This document shows, piece by piece, positions 46,591 through 57,239 of a DNA stretch of 64,000 nucleotides (the first letter of the stretch is position 1; every line of letters starts with the position of its first letter). This DNA is from Takakia lepidozioides (taxonomy: Eukaryota; Streptophyta; Takakiopsida; Takakiales; Takakiaceae). The notes beneath the pieces were generated by a model. It made no database searches and had not been told where the DNA came from. It saw only the letters and a list, made by a program, of their open reading frames with translations. The stretch is from the NCBI GenBank assembly GCA_030704615.1, contig CM060732.1, positions 27,881,053 to 27,945,052 on the forward strand, given 5' to 3'. A program made the translations under genes and the position numbers.

Positions 46591-46967
46591 GCTGAACCTG
46601 AATAGGTTGCATTGTTCCGAAACAACAGAATTGCGGCCAGTCCTGATGAGCACAACTAGGTTGTCTAACTGTTTTAACTAACAGTCCTGGCACTTGTCAA
46701 TGCGAACGCTCCTGTCTGTACCGAGAATACTGCTGGATCCACCCTCAGGAGAAACTGTCAGGAGATGTTATTTCGTCGCCGATTCGGCCATCATTGTCTA
46801 ACTTACTGGCTATGGAATCACACCTCCCACCTTCATGCATGTAGCTTGAAACTATACTTTTCACTTCAATGTGCGACTTCCAATCGTCGATGGACTCTGC
46901 ATGGTGCCTGTGAGCCTTCGTCTGTCGCATACTGAACCTCGCACTTGCCAACTTCGTGCGGTCTTCC
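46591..46967. other. Region between palindromic array and copy B, likely 5' region of the transposon
   Basis: No separate gene is visible. The first in-frame ATG of copy B is at 46,968, and the open frame begins a few codons earlier. Confidence 0.4.
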
Positions 46968-49391
46968 ATGGCTCCGAATTCCTACGCTATAGTTTGCTGT
47001 CCTCCGCAACTTGGGAGAGCCTGGATCCCAAAAGAGGGAGGACTTTGCAAAGTGACCGAAACTTACCTTTGTTCTAAATTCAAGCTCAAACCGGGCACAG
47101 TTTATTTGGAAGAAGAAAGGAAGGATGTTCCTGGACAGGTTGACGAGACCATTGTCGTGCTAGGTAACGACGGAGGTTGCGGAATCAAATGGCACGTACC
47201 CCCATCAGACACCATCCTGTACCGAGCTGTGGGAATGCCCATTCCCTTTCCGAATCAGTCGCTGCCCACACCATCCACAAAGGAGTCCGGAAACCGACAG
47301 GCGGCCACTGCCAATAGAGAGGTATGCAACGATAATCATTCCCGACTTGGACCGTCAAGACCCTCCATAGCTTCTCGTGTGGACGTATTCGACATTTCCG
47401 ACGATGAAGATGAGTGCATTGAGGTCCCCATGTCCTCCACACGGTCGTTCAAATCCGACATGGACGTATCTGCAGGTGCTACGCATGTACTCTCGAGCAT
47501 AACTCCAACCCGGTCCATTGTGCAGCTCCTACGGCAACATCACCTCAATGGTTCTCGCTCCGAGCTGGCTGCTCTCGACTATGCCAAATTTCCGGTCAGG
47601 AAGGTAACGTATCTGCCTCCCGAAGTCGATGGCAATGTCATCTTCGAGTTTCCACCTGTCACTTCCTCAAACAAAGCCTCAGGGATGTTAACAGACATGG
47701 ATCGAAAGCATGACGGACACCCCTAGTGTGTGACGAAGACCAGTAGCACGAAAATTGCTGATGGTGTTCGTGTACGATACGTCCTCTGTGCGGGGAAGCT
47801 GAGGTGCCTGAATCCCGCCTGCTTCCACTTTCTTTCCAAAGGAGGGCAGAGAAACGAGACGGATTGGACTGGCACAACGCATCATCCATTCATTGTCTCC
47901 AGCCAAGAACTTGCGGGTACTTTCAAGTGCGCACATTGCAAAGAACCACCGACGTGCATGTCCATGTGCAGAGCCAAGCAATATTACGTTATCCATTTGC
48001 TCCCGGACTTGACTAGAGCTTGCATACACGTTGGGGTCCACTGCCACCCCTTGGCGAGAGGCAACATGTGTGAGGCTGTGCAGGAAGCACATGACATCAT
48101 AAAAGAGGAGGTGAAATTGAGCCCCGGAGCCAGACCAAAGCAGATTCAGCTGAAGGCAGCCCACAAGATTGCTCTTGGCAAAATCATGTCTGAAGATGGT
48201 TCAGACCGAGTGCCCTTGAACGAAGAGGAGATGCTTGACCTGTTGGAGTCCGTCTCGCACGTTTGTAGTCCGAATGTGCGGAATCACATCGTATCTTGCA
48301 AGTAGGAGTTCGGCCGGGGGTCGGACATGCACTCAATCCTGGAGGTGAAACGAATGACTGGATATGACTACATCCAAGGTAGCAGGTTTCCAGGGCAAGG
48401 CAGCGAATCCGATCGTTGTTACATTTTTAAAATGTCGACGTGTGGGCCTGGGAGTGGAGTCGACTTGGTCACTCGCATGACAACTGGAAACCTGTCGAAT
48501 GCTTGGGTGATGTTTGATCACATCAAGCAAATTACAAACCATCAGTGGGTGACTATGGGTGTGCATGTTTATGACTATCACTCCAAGAGGCTCATGACGA
48601 TTGCAATCTGCGAGATGAAAGGGGAGGACACACAGTCGGAGATGCATCTGTGGGAGGGCATAAACGAGCAGATGGCAAGGGCGGGATTGCCAAAGCCCAA
48701 TTTCAGGGGATTCATGGCAGACAACGCTCAGGCCAACTGGGCAGCGGTGCGGCGTGTGTACGGTGAGGACCCCAATGTGCCAATGGAGGGGAAAGAGAGA
48801 TCCTGTGGATTCCATTGGATGCAGAGTCTATCCCACTACACTACCAAATTTGTTGCTAGCTCATTCCAGGCTGAACACCGTGTCCTTTGTACGGCGTGGA
48901 AGGATGCACCCACATTTGATGACGCGGAGGTTAAGTTTGCTATCATCGAGGCTTGGTGGAACACGTCAGGTGCAGTGGAGACAACCAATCTGGGAGCCTT
49001 GCACAACTGGTTGGGGTGGTGGCATTTCCGGTATCGACAGTTCGGACAGTACATGTGGGAGGTATGATGCTGTCATTTTCGTGCAATTGTCTTTCTGTTA
49101 CGGACCTTTCCATTGGTTCCTCACCATTGTCTGTGTCCTTGTAGGAGCGGTGCTTGGATTCCGACACGGACATGCCAAACACGAATATGGCAGAATCAGT
49201 GCACTCCTCCTGGCGAGCGTCTTCTGCCGCACATCTGGTGGACGTAGTGACGGCCACAACGGAGGACATCGCACCAACAATTCCTCCCTGTCCGGCCCAA
49301 AGCCCCATTGTTTCCCGCTCAGGAACTTGTAGTACGTGGCTTGCTGCATGATTGCTCTCTGCAAATAGTGAATGGCGGTAACGACCATCAT
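46968..49391 (+). pseudogene. Mutator-like transposase, copy B, broken and partly inverted
   Basis: The N-terminal region (46,968-47,723) has a SUMO-interaction-like VFDISDDEDE. It is followed by HDGHP, a zinc module (LRCLNPACFHF, FKCAHCKEPPTCMSMCRAKQ, ACIHVGVHCHPL) and the DDE core (VMFDHIKQI, GFMADNAQANW, SCGFHWMQSL). An intron (49062-49144) and TNMAESVHSSW complete the catalytic region. TAG codons interrupt it at 47,724 (where copy C has W) and 48,303, yet all pieces stay in one frame. At about 49,275 the plus-strand homology stops. The next ~110 bp encode the continuing protein (AIMQQATYYKFLSG, GFGPDREELL) on the minus strand, so the element contains an inversion. The cysteine-rich and SWIM regions are missing. 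It is clearly diverged from A and C, so it belongs to a separate subfamily. Confidence 0.85.
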
Positions 49392-49664
49392 TCTGTCTCA
49401 AAGAAACTCACAATGAATGGCGTGAAACAATTCAGCACAATCTACAAACGCAAAGCTGATACTGCCGTATTCAAAACAAAAGCGAGAGCGATAGCGAACG
49501 GCGTTAACAACAATCACAAAAGATAACGACCTGCCGGATCGGTGTTGTGTAATGACATCTATGTGCAACTGATTGGTGGCAACGACATTCAGTATAGTTT
49601 AGGGCGGACAGTAAGTGCAGATTATTCAGATTGACTCCACTGTGATTACCGTCGCCAGCATGGG

Positions 49665-49895
49665 AAGAGGAAGGACTGCTTGAAAGGCAATCAGACAGAC
49701 TGTATGGTCTAAACAACGATGATTGACGGTATGCCGACCCTCACTCTCTCTTCAAACACATAGGTACATAAATCTCATGAGGAGAATCGAATGGCGTTAA
49801 CGACGCTCGCAATTCAGTAGTTCCTCCTTGAAAGGCAATTAGACAGACTGTATGATCTGAACAACAGTGAATGACTGTACCGATAGTCACCCACT
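49665..49895. repeat. Direct repeat of ~65 bp, offset 156 bp
   Basis: CTTGAAAGGCAATCAGACAG and the following GACTGTATGGTCTAAACAAC (49,679 onward) recur as CTTGAAAGGCAATTAGACAG and GACTGTATGATCTGAACAAC (49,828 onward). Sequence further downstream, to CACTC, is also alike. The intervening DNA is unrelated. No coding potential is evident, and the interval 49,392-50,036 otherwise holds nothing I recognise. Confidence 0.7.
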
Positions 49896-50040
49896 CATTG
49901 TGCGGTAAACCCTTCGCAGAGGAGTAGAAAGCAAATCACCTTTGTGATGGTCGGTAGCGACAATCCCTGTCTGGGACATTCCACTCAATCTCTACGCATA
50001 TCTTCAACAATGAAATGTAAGTTAGATAAAACTTACTGGC

Positions 50041-50432
50041 GCCTTCTTAGGTCTTGAAATTTGATCCCCTTCTGCAGCTTTCCTCTTCCCTCTCACATCT
50101 GCTGGAATTTCTGTTTGCTCTAGGGTTTCTGGAGCTTCTCCCGGTTTGGCGTTCCGTATGCTTCCACCTCCTTCAGTGTCCCTGCGAATCATCTCTGCCT
50201 CCACAGGCTGGCGCACTCTTATCGCCGACTGTGTCACAGCCGCTGCCTCAGTCTCTGTCTGCTCTTCTGAATCAGTCTCCGCGTTCACCTGCTGCCTTGG
50301 CCCTGTGTTCTCCAACAAACGACGCCTAGTCATTTGCTCTCTTGCTCTGCGTCTCTCTCTAAGGGAAGTAAAATAAAGAGACTTTCTTCTCTTTCGTATT
50401 GTAGAAGGAACCCTCTCCAGCTTGACTACCAC
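50041..50432 (-). CDS. Hypothetical basic/acidic low-complexity exon between transposase copies B and C
   Basis: An open frame of ~130 codons on the minus strand is very rich in R, K, E and Q. It has RKRRKSLYFTSLRERRRARE at the N-terminal side and a bipartite nuclear-localisation-like KRKAAEGDQISRPKKAP at its end. Immediately after this the sequence reads GTAAGT, a strong 5' splice site, so this looks like an exon rather than a complete ORF. The open frame does not begin with ATG; the first internal ATG is at 50,333. I do not recognise the protein. Its place between two transposase copies could mean an accessory nuclear protein of the transposon or an unrelated host gene. No downstream exon was identified. 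Confidence 0.35.
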
Positions 50433-50714
50433 TCTCCCTCTAAGCGCGAAAAGTAGAAAAACGCAGTGACTCCCGATTTCTTGCGGGATTGCCTGCGTTC
50501 TTGCGTGTCTCTAGAAGCATCGGATTCCCTCTCGCGTGACCGTTACACATAGTCGTTCCCTTATTAGTGCACATGCCAGCAATTGGTGTACAGCTGTTCG
50601 TATTCAGTTATGGATGTCTGACGTGTGTCGCCCAAAATAAACGGCGTGTTCTTTATTAGAACGGTTTCAATATTTAAAAATAACAGCGAGTCCCAGAAAT
50701 CTTGGCGCACAGTC

Positions 50715-51205
50715 TTACACAAACTGTTAACGGACAGAAGTCCAACTTCTTTGACATAGACCAAGGTGTAGCTCAAGGATGTACTCTCTCCCCTCTGCTC
50801 TTCAATGTTTTCATCAATCAACTCGTCGAGGATGTGGAAAGTGAGGGATTTGGGTTAAGGGTGGGTGATACCACCATACCAGCCCTTATGTTTGCGGATG
50901 ACTTCGCAGGCATAGGGGAGACTCCAACCAATCTCCAGGAGTTGATTGATTGCGCGAAGAGATACTTTGATCTTTGGGGGCTAGAGGCTAATGTCAGCAA
51001 ATGTGCAGTGGTAGCATTCAGCGACAGAGGAGAGGGAGGAAGTGATCTTAAGTGGCAGTGGGGTAGCCAAGAGATCCCGGTCCTCCCTTCCTACACTTAC
51101 CTGGGCGTTGAGTTTTCCTCCAATTGTAATTGGGATGCACATATCCGGAAAGTTGTTCAAACTGGCAAGGGCAAAGCTCTGGGGCTCACTAATTTTTCAT
51201 GTAAA
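50715..51205 (+). mobile_element. Internal LINE fragment (reverse transcriptase core)
   Basis: This segment encodes VNGQKSNFFDIDQGVAQGCT, ALMFADDFAGIGET and YLGVEFSSNCNWDAHIRKVV, almost identical to the LINE at 26.87-27.36 kb but on the plus strand. Here the frame is open across the position where the 27-kb copy is shifted (KWQWGSQEIP). Both ends of the element are missing and I see no target duplication, so this is an internal scrap, perhaps moved with neighbouring DNA. Confidence 0.85.
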
Positions 51206-51661
51206 TGAACGAGAGTTTGATGACAAATCTTGGAATATCATACACGGTCATCCTTGTTAGCCAAACCCCACATTCGTTTCACATTTGGAACTTTCCAGGT
51301 GCGCATGATCATTGATAGTAGTATAAAGATACATTTACTTAATCTGCAATCCCATCCTCAGATCCTGTGGCATGCTTCCAGGAAGTCGGCTTTGTTATTG
51401 GGTTTATTGATGAGGTTCTGGTTAACGGTTTAACAGCTGCCGACACTGCTCCTAGGGATACTCTGACCACTGGGCCCACAAGAAAAGTAATTAAAATGGA
51501 CGGCTGCATATCTGGAAAGAATAACATAATATGCACAGTCGTTCTCTGAGCTTCCTCCGCCATATTCTCTGCTCATTCTTCAACTGTGTTTTGGAGACAT
51601 CAGTAAACCGATTTACACTAGATCTGCGATAGCAAGGTACAAACGTACGCGAGGAAGGAAG

Positions 51662-54600
51662 ATGGCTTCCTCTGAAGCGGAGTTCTTCTCTAACGACAAA
51701 CCAGTGCCGTTCTCCCAGGAAGTCCTTGACAATGGATTTGCAATTGTTCTGGAACATGTCTTGGCTACCCGTTTTCAGCTGCAGAATGGCTCCATCTTTT
51801 TGGAGAAAGAGGTGTACGATCTTAAAGGGAAGTTGTTGAAATACTCTTTCCAAAACCGTGATGAGACGGCTCATATCAGCCAGTGGAGAGTGCGTCCTGG
51901 TCGATACAGAGTACTTGGAGAGCCTCGGCGAAAGTCCCTTGGGTCATATGTGACGCCCGAGACTGCTGCTTCGGTCGTTGAAAACAAGAGGGAGGTGGTG
52001 GTGAAAAAAGAACAGACGTCCTCCACTCCAATCGTTGAGCTTTCGGATTCTTCCGATGATGACATAAGTGAAATTCCAAATCCAGTCCTTCCTACTGTGG
52101 TTGGAGAAGCTGATGAAGAAGAGATTTGTAGTGTCATTCCAAAATTGCGGGCGATGGGAGGAATGGCTGGATTCAAAAGTGAGTTGCCGGGAATTGATTG
52201 GGAATCTTTGAAGCAGGTGCCTGTGAAGTTCTTGCCGGAGACTTTTGATGGCGATATCCTATTCGAGCTGCCTCCTCCTCCGCGAGTTGGAGGTGTAACA
52301 ATCATGATGCATGGAATGGACAAGAAACACGACGGGCACCCGTGGTGCAGAACAAAAACATCAAATATTCAGAATGATGACAAGCTTGTTTTCAGGAGGA
52401 CAGCTTGCAATGGACACCTTAGGTGTGATAATTTGAATTGCAGACACTTTCTTCAGTCTGGGGTTCATAATCAAAGCGAATGGGAGGGTCTGGCGGAAAA
52501 TCCATTTCAGCCTGGGACTGCCCTTCCACTGGCAAACACTTTCGTCTGCAAATTCTGCAAACTTGTGCCATCCTGCTTGGCGCTCTGCGGAGCAAGAATG
52601 TACTATGTTGTCCACCGTTTGAAAATAATGACAAGAGCTTGTGTGCATTTCGGATTCCATAACCATCCTGTCTCGAAGGGGGATTACAGGGAGAGTGTTG
52701 AGACAGTATCGAGGTTGATTAAACAGGAGTTTGGGAGAAACCCATCCGCAACAACATCTGCAATTGCTCTTGGCGCAAGCAAGTCCTTCTTGGAAAGCCA
52801 TATTTTGAGTGAAGGGGATTCTGTGGGGACTAAACTTGACGGTGCAGCATTGGACCTGGTCATGGATCATTTCTCCACTTTAAGTTCACCGAACATTCGG
52901 CATCAGATCAATGCATTGAGAATGGGCTCTGGGATCAGAGGCTACATAGACAATATTTTGGAATTGAAACGAGTGAGCAAGTACGATTACATCCAGGACA
53001 ATGTATTCCCAGGTCAAGGTGCCATCAAAGTTTTTCTTTTCAAAATGTCGACTGTTGGGGAGGGCAGTGGGGTTAGCCTTGTGAAGCGGATGTAGAAGAC
53101 TGGGGACTTGCAGAACTGTTTTCTTATGTTTGATCATGTGAAACAAGTGAAGGATTGGACAACAATGGCTTGTCATGTCTACGATCCAGTGTACCAACGA
53201 GTTATGACAATTGCAGTTTGTGACATGCAATCCGAGGATACGGAATCCCATAAGCTCATGTGGAATTCCCTGATACGTGTCATGGGCTGCCATGGGTTGC
53301 CATCTCCAAATTTTGCAGGTTTCATGGCGGATAGTGCTCAAGCAAATTTCAATGCTGTTCGTATTGTCTTCGGATCGGGCGACCCAAAAGTGCCAATGCG
53401 AGGAAGAGAGAGTACATGTCTATTCCATTGGACACAATCTCTGGAAAAACATACAAAGTCGGACATCAAACCAGAGATGCAGACTCAGCACCGTAAATTG
53501 TGCAAAGAATACAAAGATGCTAGAACAATGAAGGAGGCGGACACTTTGTTCCAGACAATTCGTGCCTGGTGGTTCTCTTCTGGAGCTGCATCACTTGAGA
53601 GTATGAGAGCATTGGAAGATTGGCTGGCGTTTTGGCACTTCCGGTATAGACAGTGGGGAGCAGCCATGCCATTGGTACGAGGCTTATATTGATTGTTTTT
53701 TCATACATTTGCTTTCCATTTTATTGTGTCCTCGCTTTCTTTATGTTGTTTTCTGTTCACTGTTTTGAAGTGTGGTTCTGCACTTTGCAGAACATGTCCA
53801 TTGAGGAAATGGCGGACATGCCATCTTGCAATTTGGCAGAAACTGTGCACAATGCATGGTTGCAGCAGTCTGGGAAACGAGGTCGGGATTTGTATGTGGC
53901 AACAACAGATGATTTGATACGTGCCTTGCAACAACAAACCCGATACCGTGATTTCTTATGAGGTGGGGTTGGTGGCAAGGGTCCGGACAAATGGGAGTTG
54001 ATGTTGCGTGCTGCAAACAGATCTGGGGATCCAATCAAGATAGCACGGGCGGTGAGCATGTATGCCTAGGGAACGCCACTTGTTTCTAGAGTTCCACATC
54101 TTGAAGGGGAGGAGAGATTCGGCTCCTGTAAGAGGAAATTGAACACTCCACCTGATTCAGATTCAGATTCCCACAGGGCAGACCGTGATAACTTCTCGAA
54201 GCCTCGTGTTCCCCTGCATGACAGCTCCATGTCCGGAACCTCCATTGTGGAGGAACCTCCAACACGACGGCAAGCTCCAGCATCAAACAGTGCCACTGAA
54301 ATGGTGTAGGAGAGAAACAACCCCCTTGATGTGCTTGAGTCCGCATGCCCCGACCACGTTTGGCACATAGAACGCACAAGTGTAGGGTCTCGTGTGAAAT
54401 GTACAGCGATCAGGGCAACTAATTTCGAGAAGTGCACTTCATCTATATCCAGAGGTGGTGCCCGAACTCCTGCTCCGACTTTCACGGGCTTGATGCGTCC
54501 ATACGGTCAACCAGAAGCCAAGAACCACAAGTTCTGGTTCTGCGCAGATGATTGTGCCAGATGTGTGCATGGAACTGTGCGTCCTTCCGTAGTGATGAAG

Positions 54601-55176
54601 CCATCTCCTCCAACCGTTTGGCCCGTGAAGGTGGGAACACATCTCAGCTTTCGGGAGATTGAAATGCTAGAGGAGGCAGGTTTTTCCCTTGCGAGACAAC
54701 CCCAACTCCATGCATGTACTACTACTTCTGCGTCCTCCCGAGTCCCCCCGACAAATCCTGACTTGTGGCCAACCAAACGAGATGGAAAGCTCGTTCGGCG
54801 TTTCCCTCCAACCGCTGAACACTTTGGCAAAGTGGAGTCCGCAAGAATGCTCCAAGCTCGTGTTGGAAGCACCACGGAAGTACCCGATCCAGGATATGGT
54901 CGGGTATTCACAATCATCACTTCCACATCTGTTGTTCATGACAGGACCTACGACATCACGGTTTCCAATTTCCCCAATTGCACATGTCCTGATTTTGTGA
55001 ATATGCTATCAACCAGTTTGGGCAAGAGAGGTAAATTCATACCCTGCAAACATTTGTATTTCATATTTTTGAAGAGGATGGTTTGCGATCCCAAACGTGA
55101 CAACTTCATTCACCAGGCCACTATGAGTTTCAACGAGGTCGATACTCTTTTGCAGCGGGATACAACACATGGGTAG
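51662..55176 (+). pseudogene. Mutator-like transposase, copy C, full-length with nonsense codons
   Basis: This is the longest copy. ATG at 51662 starts a ~220-residue N-terminal region containing a SUMO-interaction-like VELSDSSDDD. Next come HDGHPWCRTKTSNI, a zinc module (CNGHLRCDNLNCRHF, VCKFCKLVPSCLALCGARM, CVHFGFHNHPV) and the DDE core (MFDHVKQV, GFMADSAQANF, TCLFHWTQSL), an intron at 53675-53790, and the acidic NLAETVHNAW. A cysteine-rich KFWFCADDCARCVHG and a SWIM finger (CTCPDF ... CKHLYF) close the protein. Stops are TAG at 53,093 (CAG in copy A), TGA at 53,959, TAG at 54,067 and TAG at 54,307. No frameshift is needed otherwise. Copies A and C align over their whole shared length, so they are recent relatives. 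Confidence 0.9.
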
Positions 55177-55587
55177 CATCAACTATGCAATGTGGTATGT
55201 GGACGACCATGATTTGAAATGTGTAATTCACATCAATTCGTCGGCGGTGCAATGATATGGCCTCCAACTATACGGAGTGAGCTCTGAGTGACAACTTTTA
55301 GGTAGTGCACATTTGTCATTGCACCGTTCGAATTCTACATGTCTTGCTATCGCTATGCACTACAATCATCTTTTGAAGATGATCCTAACTCTCATTGTTA
55401 TTTGAGGAGGGAGGAAGGTCTTCCCGTGGCAGCCTTTATGGCGCACACTTTGTGAGGATATTTTTTCGTCCTCGTAATTGTAAAAGTGAAACAAGCATTT
55501 GTAATTGCACAATGTTGGATGCTGCAATTGTAGGCCTCAACGCTCGTCTTGATTCTATTTAGGCAAGATTCCCTGCATTAATTCCAC
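55177..55587. other. 3' flank of transposase copy C
   Basis: Transposon 3' untranslated or terminal DNA is likely, but no terminal inverted repeat is visible. Unlike copy A, no 42-bp palindrome array is present here. Confidence 0.35.
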
Positions 55588-55806
55588 GGTCATAGGACCA
55601 TCCACGGTTATAGGCGGCGCATGTTAATGCTGACGTGGCAGATGACGGACAGTGCCACGTCATCATTTACCGCCACATCAGCATGCTGACATGATGCTCA
55701 TGCCACGTCAACGTGTGTGCAGGCTCACGCCACGTCAGCTGGCGTGAGCGTACGCTCGCGCGCTCACGCGCAACGCTCACGCGCAACGCTCACGCCATTG
55801 CGTCGT
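55588..55806. repeat. Terminal block 3' of copy C, shared with copy A's flank
   Basis: CCACGGTTATAGGC is followed by GCCACGTCA elements in both orientations, GGCGTGAGCGTACGCTCGCG and several CGCTCACGC units, ending GCGTCGTTG at 55,805. The matching block 3' of copy A ends with the same GCGTCGTTG at 43,532. Confidence 0.55.
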
Positions 55807-55995
55807 TGACTGGATGGCAGGGGACTGGCCAGCGGACTGGCGGACTGGCAGACTGCTGGGCAGCGGACTGGCCAGCACTGGACTGGCGGGCAGACTGGCG
55901 GACTGGCAGACTGCTGGGCAGCCGACTGGCCAGCACCGGACTGGCAGACTGGAGGGCAGCGGACTCATGGGCGGGGGACTGGCCGCGCGGCGGAC
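55807..55995. repeat. GGACTGGC minisatellite
   Basis: Repeats of GGACTGGCCAGCGGACTGGC and GGCAGACTGCTGGGCAGC recur with a period of ~65 bp, about 2.5 copies, followed by a GC-rich stretch to 56.1 kb. It directly follows the GCGTCGTTG boundary of the copy C terminal block. Confidence 0.75.
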
Positions 55996-56284
55996 GGGGG
56001 CGCAGGGGCGCAGTTGCTGCAGCCGCGCCCGCGGCTGGGCGACCGCGCGCAGCGGCAGGCGGGGCGGGCGGGATGCTGGGGAGCCGGGCGTCCGTGCGCG
56101 GGGCCCACGGGCCACATCGCACGTGCCCATTGAAGACCCTATTATCTTAAAATGAGAGGCCTTCTCAAGGGCCTGAATTGTTCCCAGGTTTTTTTTTTCA
56201 AAAAGAAAAAGAAAAAGAAAAGACAAAAGAAGCTGCCAGGCTCGTGTTTCATTGGAAAAAGCAAAGAGGGTATATATATTTTTT

Positions 56285-56455
56285 CTTGCACATCGGCTGT
56301 TAGCGTGTCGCCCTGGTGGTTTGGGGTTCAAACCTGCTGCCCTGCCCCGTGTGTGCATGCGATTGTTTGTGGATGGTATGTCTGGGCGTTGATCCTCCTG
56401 TAGGTCTGATGGCCCATAAATGAAAGGGGGTTAATTTTTCCCCCTCCTCAAGGGC
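56285..56455 (+). repeat. tRNA-derived SINE-like repeat, copy 2
   Basis: This plus-strand counterpart of the repeat at 1.76-1.93 kb carries CATCGGCTG, GTGTCGCCCTGGTGGTTTGG, the B-box-like GGGGTTCAAACCTG, GTATGTCTGGGCGTTGAT and GGCCCATAAATGAAAGGG. The divergence between copies is moderate and their outer flanks differ. Confidence 0.55.
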
Positions 56456-56484
56456 CTGAATTGTGGGCTGTCGCTGGCAGGTTT

Positions 56485-57235
56485 CCTTTATATATATATA
56501 TTTGGTTAACAGGGGGATTGAATCCTTGATTACTTTATTATAAATTATTGAAGGGAAAAAAAAAGACCGTGCCTCTAGTGATAGACACTTACACACAGAG
56601 ATCAGTGTTCCAAGAGCCAAACACCTCCGATTGGAAGGAAAGTCCAAGAGACCAAAAAACAGGGCTCTCTGCCCAACAACGCTTACCCTACTGGCTGTTT
56701 TACGATTGCTAGACTGTCTACGATGACGCAGGGAAGATGGATGTTGGAAGAGAGTAATAAGGCCTTTGACTATGGAATAGGAGAGAGAACGATCTATCTA
56801 TAGTGCAGCTTGGAAGCAGTCGATGAAGGCTTTTGATGCTTCCAGTTAATGTCCCGTTCAAACTCCGGGGAAAGAGTGGAGTGGTGCTCGGAGATCTCGC
56901 CAAGCCTGAGGGGGAGCTCGTTCCAGCTGCAATGGTCTTGCACAGGGCTGCTGCATATGAGGCCCTGTCTGCCCCAGGTGTGTTAAAACTTCTTGTGGAT
57001 CGCTGCTGCATTCGTGGCGTCACGTTCAATGTCTGCACAGAGTTTGCCCCAGACTTTCCTAGCCTCAGTTTGCAGATCCCAAAAAACAGTGGCAAGGAGA
57101 GATGATATTGTTGTTGTGTGGCCCTGGAAAGTATTCTTACAACGCAGTTTCCATGAGTGCCACATTGCAGAGGCCCTGAGGGATTCAAACACTGGGCAGT
57201 TTAGGGCCCTATTCTTGGAAAGTGGATCATAGTTT
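56485..57235 (-). pseudogene. Transposon-like fragment related to 34.56-35.48 kb
   Basis: The dispersed repeat near 56.52 kb is followed by a minus-strand coding remnant, including HSWKLRCKNTFQGHTTT and FWDLQTEARKVWGKLCADIE. Its counterpart lies at 35.25-35.4 kb. The layout (repeat first, then the coding remnant on the other strand) is the same at both sites, which suggests two decayed copies of one element. The family is not identified. Confidence 0.35.
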
Positions 57236-57239
57236 AGAA

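Noticed and set aside
45326-46693. Overlapping open frames of ~65-135 codons on both strands inside the 45-46 kb array
   Set aside because: They arise because the 53-bp palindromic unit has few stops in some frames. The predicted peptides are just translated repeats (RKCGTAFPF-type) that look alike on both strands.
51662-55176. C-to-T deamination (RIP- or methylation-like) as the cause of the nonsense codons in copy C
   Set aside because: Only the stop at 53,093 is a clear CAG to TAG change relative to copy A. The others need different or several substitutions, so no strand or context bias can be claimed.
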